Positions 63,524-64,000 of a stretch of 64,000 nucleotides of DNA are shown piece by piece (within the stretch, counting starts at the first letter, position 1; each line of letters starts with the position of its first letter). This DNA comes from Planomicrobium soli (GTDB taxonomy: Bacteria; Bacillota; Bacilli; Bacillales_A; Planococcaceae). The position numbers and the translations under genes are program-made. Below the pieces are notes generated by a model. The model did no database searches. It had not been told where the DNA came from and was given only the letters and a program-made list of their open reading frames with translations. The stretch lies in the NCBI RefSeq assembly GCF_003014655.1, contig NZ_PYAT01000005.1, positions 124,001 through 188,000 on the forward strand, given 5' to 3'.

Positions 63524-64000
63524 ATGGATACACTTCTTTATTTTTTCTTTACGGCGGCTTATCTCATATTGCTGATATGGGGCTTAAGCCAACAGAAAAA
63601 ATGGAATATGATGTCATTTCTTTTTGCGGTAGTGCTTGGGCTTGTTTACGACAATGGCATAATTGCACTCGGCAAGTTTATAGGAGAAGGAGAGCTGCTT
63701 CAGGCGTTAAGTGTGCCGCGCTTTTGGATCCATGCTTTCTTGACGCCGACACTCGTGCTGTTTTCATGGAGCGCGTTAAAATGGGCTGGCGTGGAATGGG
63801 CAGAGAAAAAAGCAGTTTTAATTTTTACCGTTTTATACACGCTCGGGCTTGTCGTAATCGAATACATTTTTGAAACAGCCAATCTCACGTTGAAAAGTGC
63901 AAGCGAATATGGAGTTTTGCGTTATGTCTCAGCAGAACCCGCAACAGGACCTCCAATTATGGTCTTGCTTTTGACGGCCGTACTCATCTTTTCGGGGGCA
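63524..64000 (+). CDS. Multi-pass membrane protein (3' end beyond window)
   Basis: An open frame of 159 codons running off the window. ATG at 63524 has GGAAGGAG five bases upstream. At least five hydrophobic helices: LLYFFFTAAYLILLIWGL, MMSFLFAVVLGLVYDNGII, FWIHAFLTPTLVLFSWSAL, VLIFTVLYTLGLVVIEYIF and PPIMVLLLTAVLIFSG. The His in WIHAFLTP and the Asp in VYDNG are polar residues within helices. I recognise no family. Confidence 0.8.
   Translation, partial: MDTLLYFFFTAAYLILLIWGLSQQKKWNMMSFLFAVVLGLVYDNGIIALGKFIGEGELLQALSVPRFWIHAFLTPTLVLFSWSALKWAGVEWAEKKAVLIFTVLYTLGLVVIEYIFETANLTLKSASEYGVLRYVSAEPATGPPIMVLLLTAVLIFSGA

Noticed and set aside
63487-63873. 128-codon plus-strand frame near the window end
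   Set aside because: It is out of frame with the real gene at 63524, which has the ribosome binding site and membrane helices and runs off the window.

Overview
The window reads as a chromosomal segment of a low-to-mid GC Gram-positive bacterium of the order Bacillales. Gene content and style (strong AGGAGG-type ribosome binding sites, GTG/TTG starts, many short U-tailed terminators, B. subtilis-type families such as YvbH, YkvI, YflT, YpsA, YtoQ, YhfI, DUF3219 and DUF3006) point to the Planococcaceae, most likely Planococcus or a relative. That genus placement is inference. There are no rRNA or tRNA genes, no transposase, no phage genes and no CRISPR array; most of the window is ordinary core and metabolic sequence.

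Layout. 0-13.4 kb: a GNAT enzyme, TspO, a bacterial PH protein, an FMN reductase, two proline dehydrogenase paralogues about 7 kb apart in opposite orientation, an MFS transporter, a guanine-type purine riboswitch driving xpt-pbuX, a secreted esterase, a degenerate site-2-protease-like membrane protein, a glyoxalase-fold dioxygenase and a SCO1 lipoprotein with a small anchored partner. 13.5-22.2 kb: a complete glycogen operon glgB-glgC-glgD-glgA-glgP with overlapping genes, followed 22 bases later by a short-chain dehydrogenase whose catalytic lysine is replaced by asparagine. 22.3-34.0 kb: a lipoprotein with a ComEC-type metallo-beta-lactamase plus helix-hairpin-helix domains and its DUF3006 partner, an acyl-CoA dehydrogenase-like protein, YkvI, a YflT stress protein with a SigB-like promoter, a YhfI-type hydrolase, two flavin/NAD oxidoreductases, an NCS2 permease and PepF.

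34.0-34.8 kb holds no convincing protein gene but has several nested RNA stems followed by two strong terminators: a candidate small RNA. 34.8-49 kb: a thioesterase, a sulfone-monooxygenase-like flavoprotein paired with an ATP-grasp ligase, an erythromycin-esterase homologue, an ABC exporter, a minimal catalase, glutamate dehydrogenase, a BCCT transporter, YpsA and threonine dehydratase. 49.2-52.3 kb: a dehydrogenase-thioesterase-acyl-CoA dehydrogenase operon preceded by a perfect-consensus cre site and an 18-bp palindrome. 53.4-57.5 kb: CstA (with a cre-overlapped promoter), a small protein ending in Arg-Cys-Cys, an ArsA/Get3-type ATPase and a zinc-free alcohol dehydrogenase homologue. 57.8-58.2 kb: seven tandem ~51-bp repeats whose core also occurs once at 1.37 kb. 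58.3-64 kb: YtoQ, a WYL-like small protein, sbcD-sbcC and a membrane protein cut by the window end.

The most interesting unit is cstA - RCC-tailed small protein - ArsA-type ATPase. It parallels the E. coli btsT(yjiY)-yjiX-yjiA locus, where YjiX also ends in RCC and YjiA is another SIMIBI-class P-loop NTPase. It looks like a recurring three-part module of pyruvate/peptide transporter, cysteine-tailed adaptor and SIMIBI NTPase.
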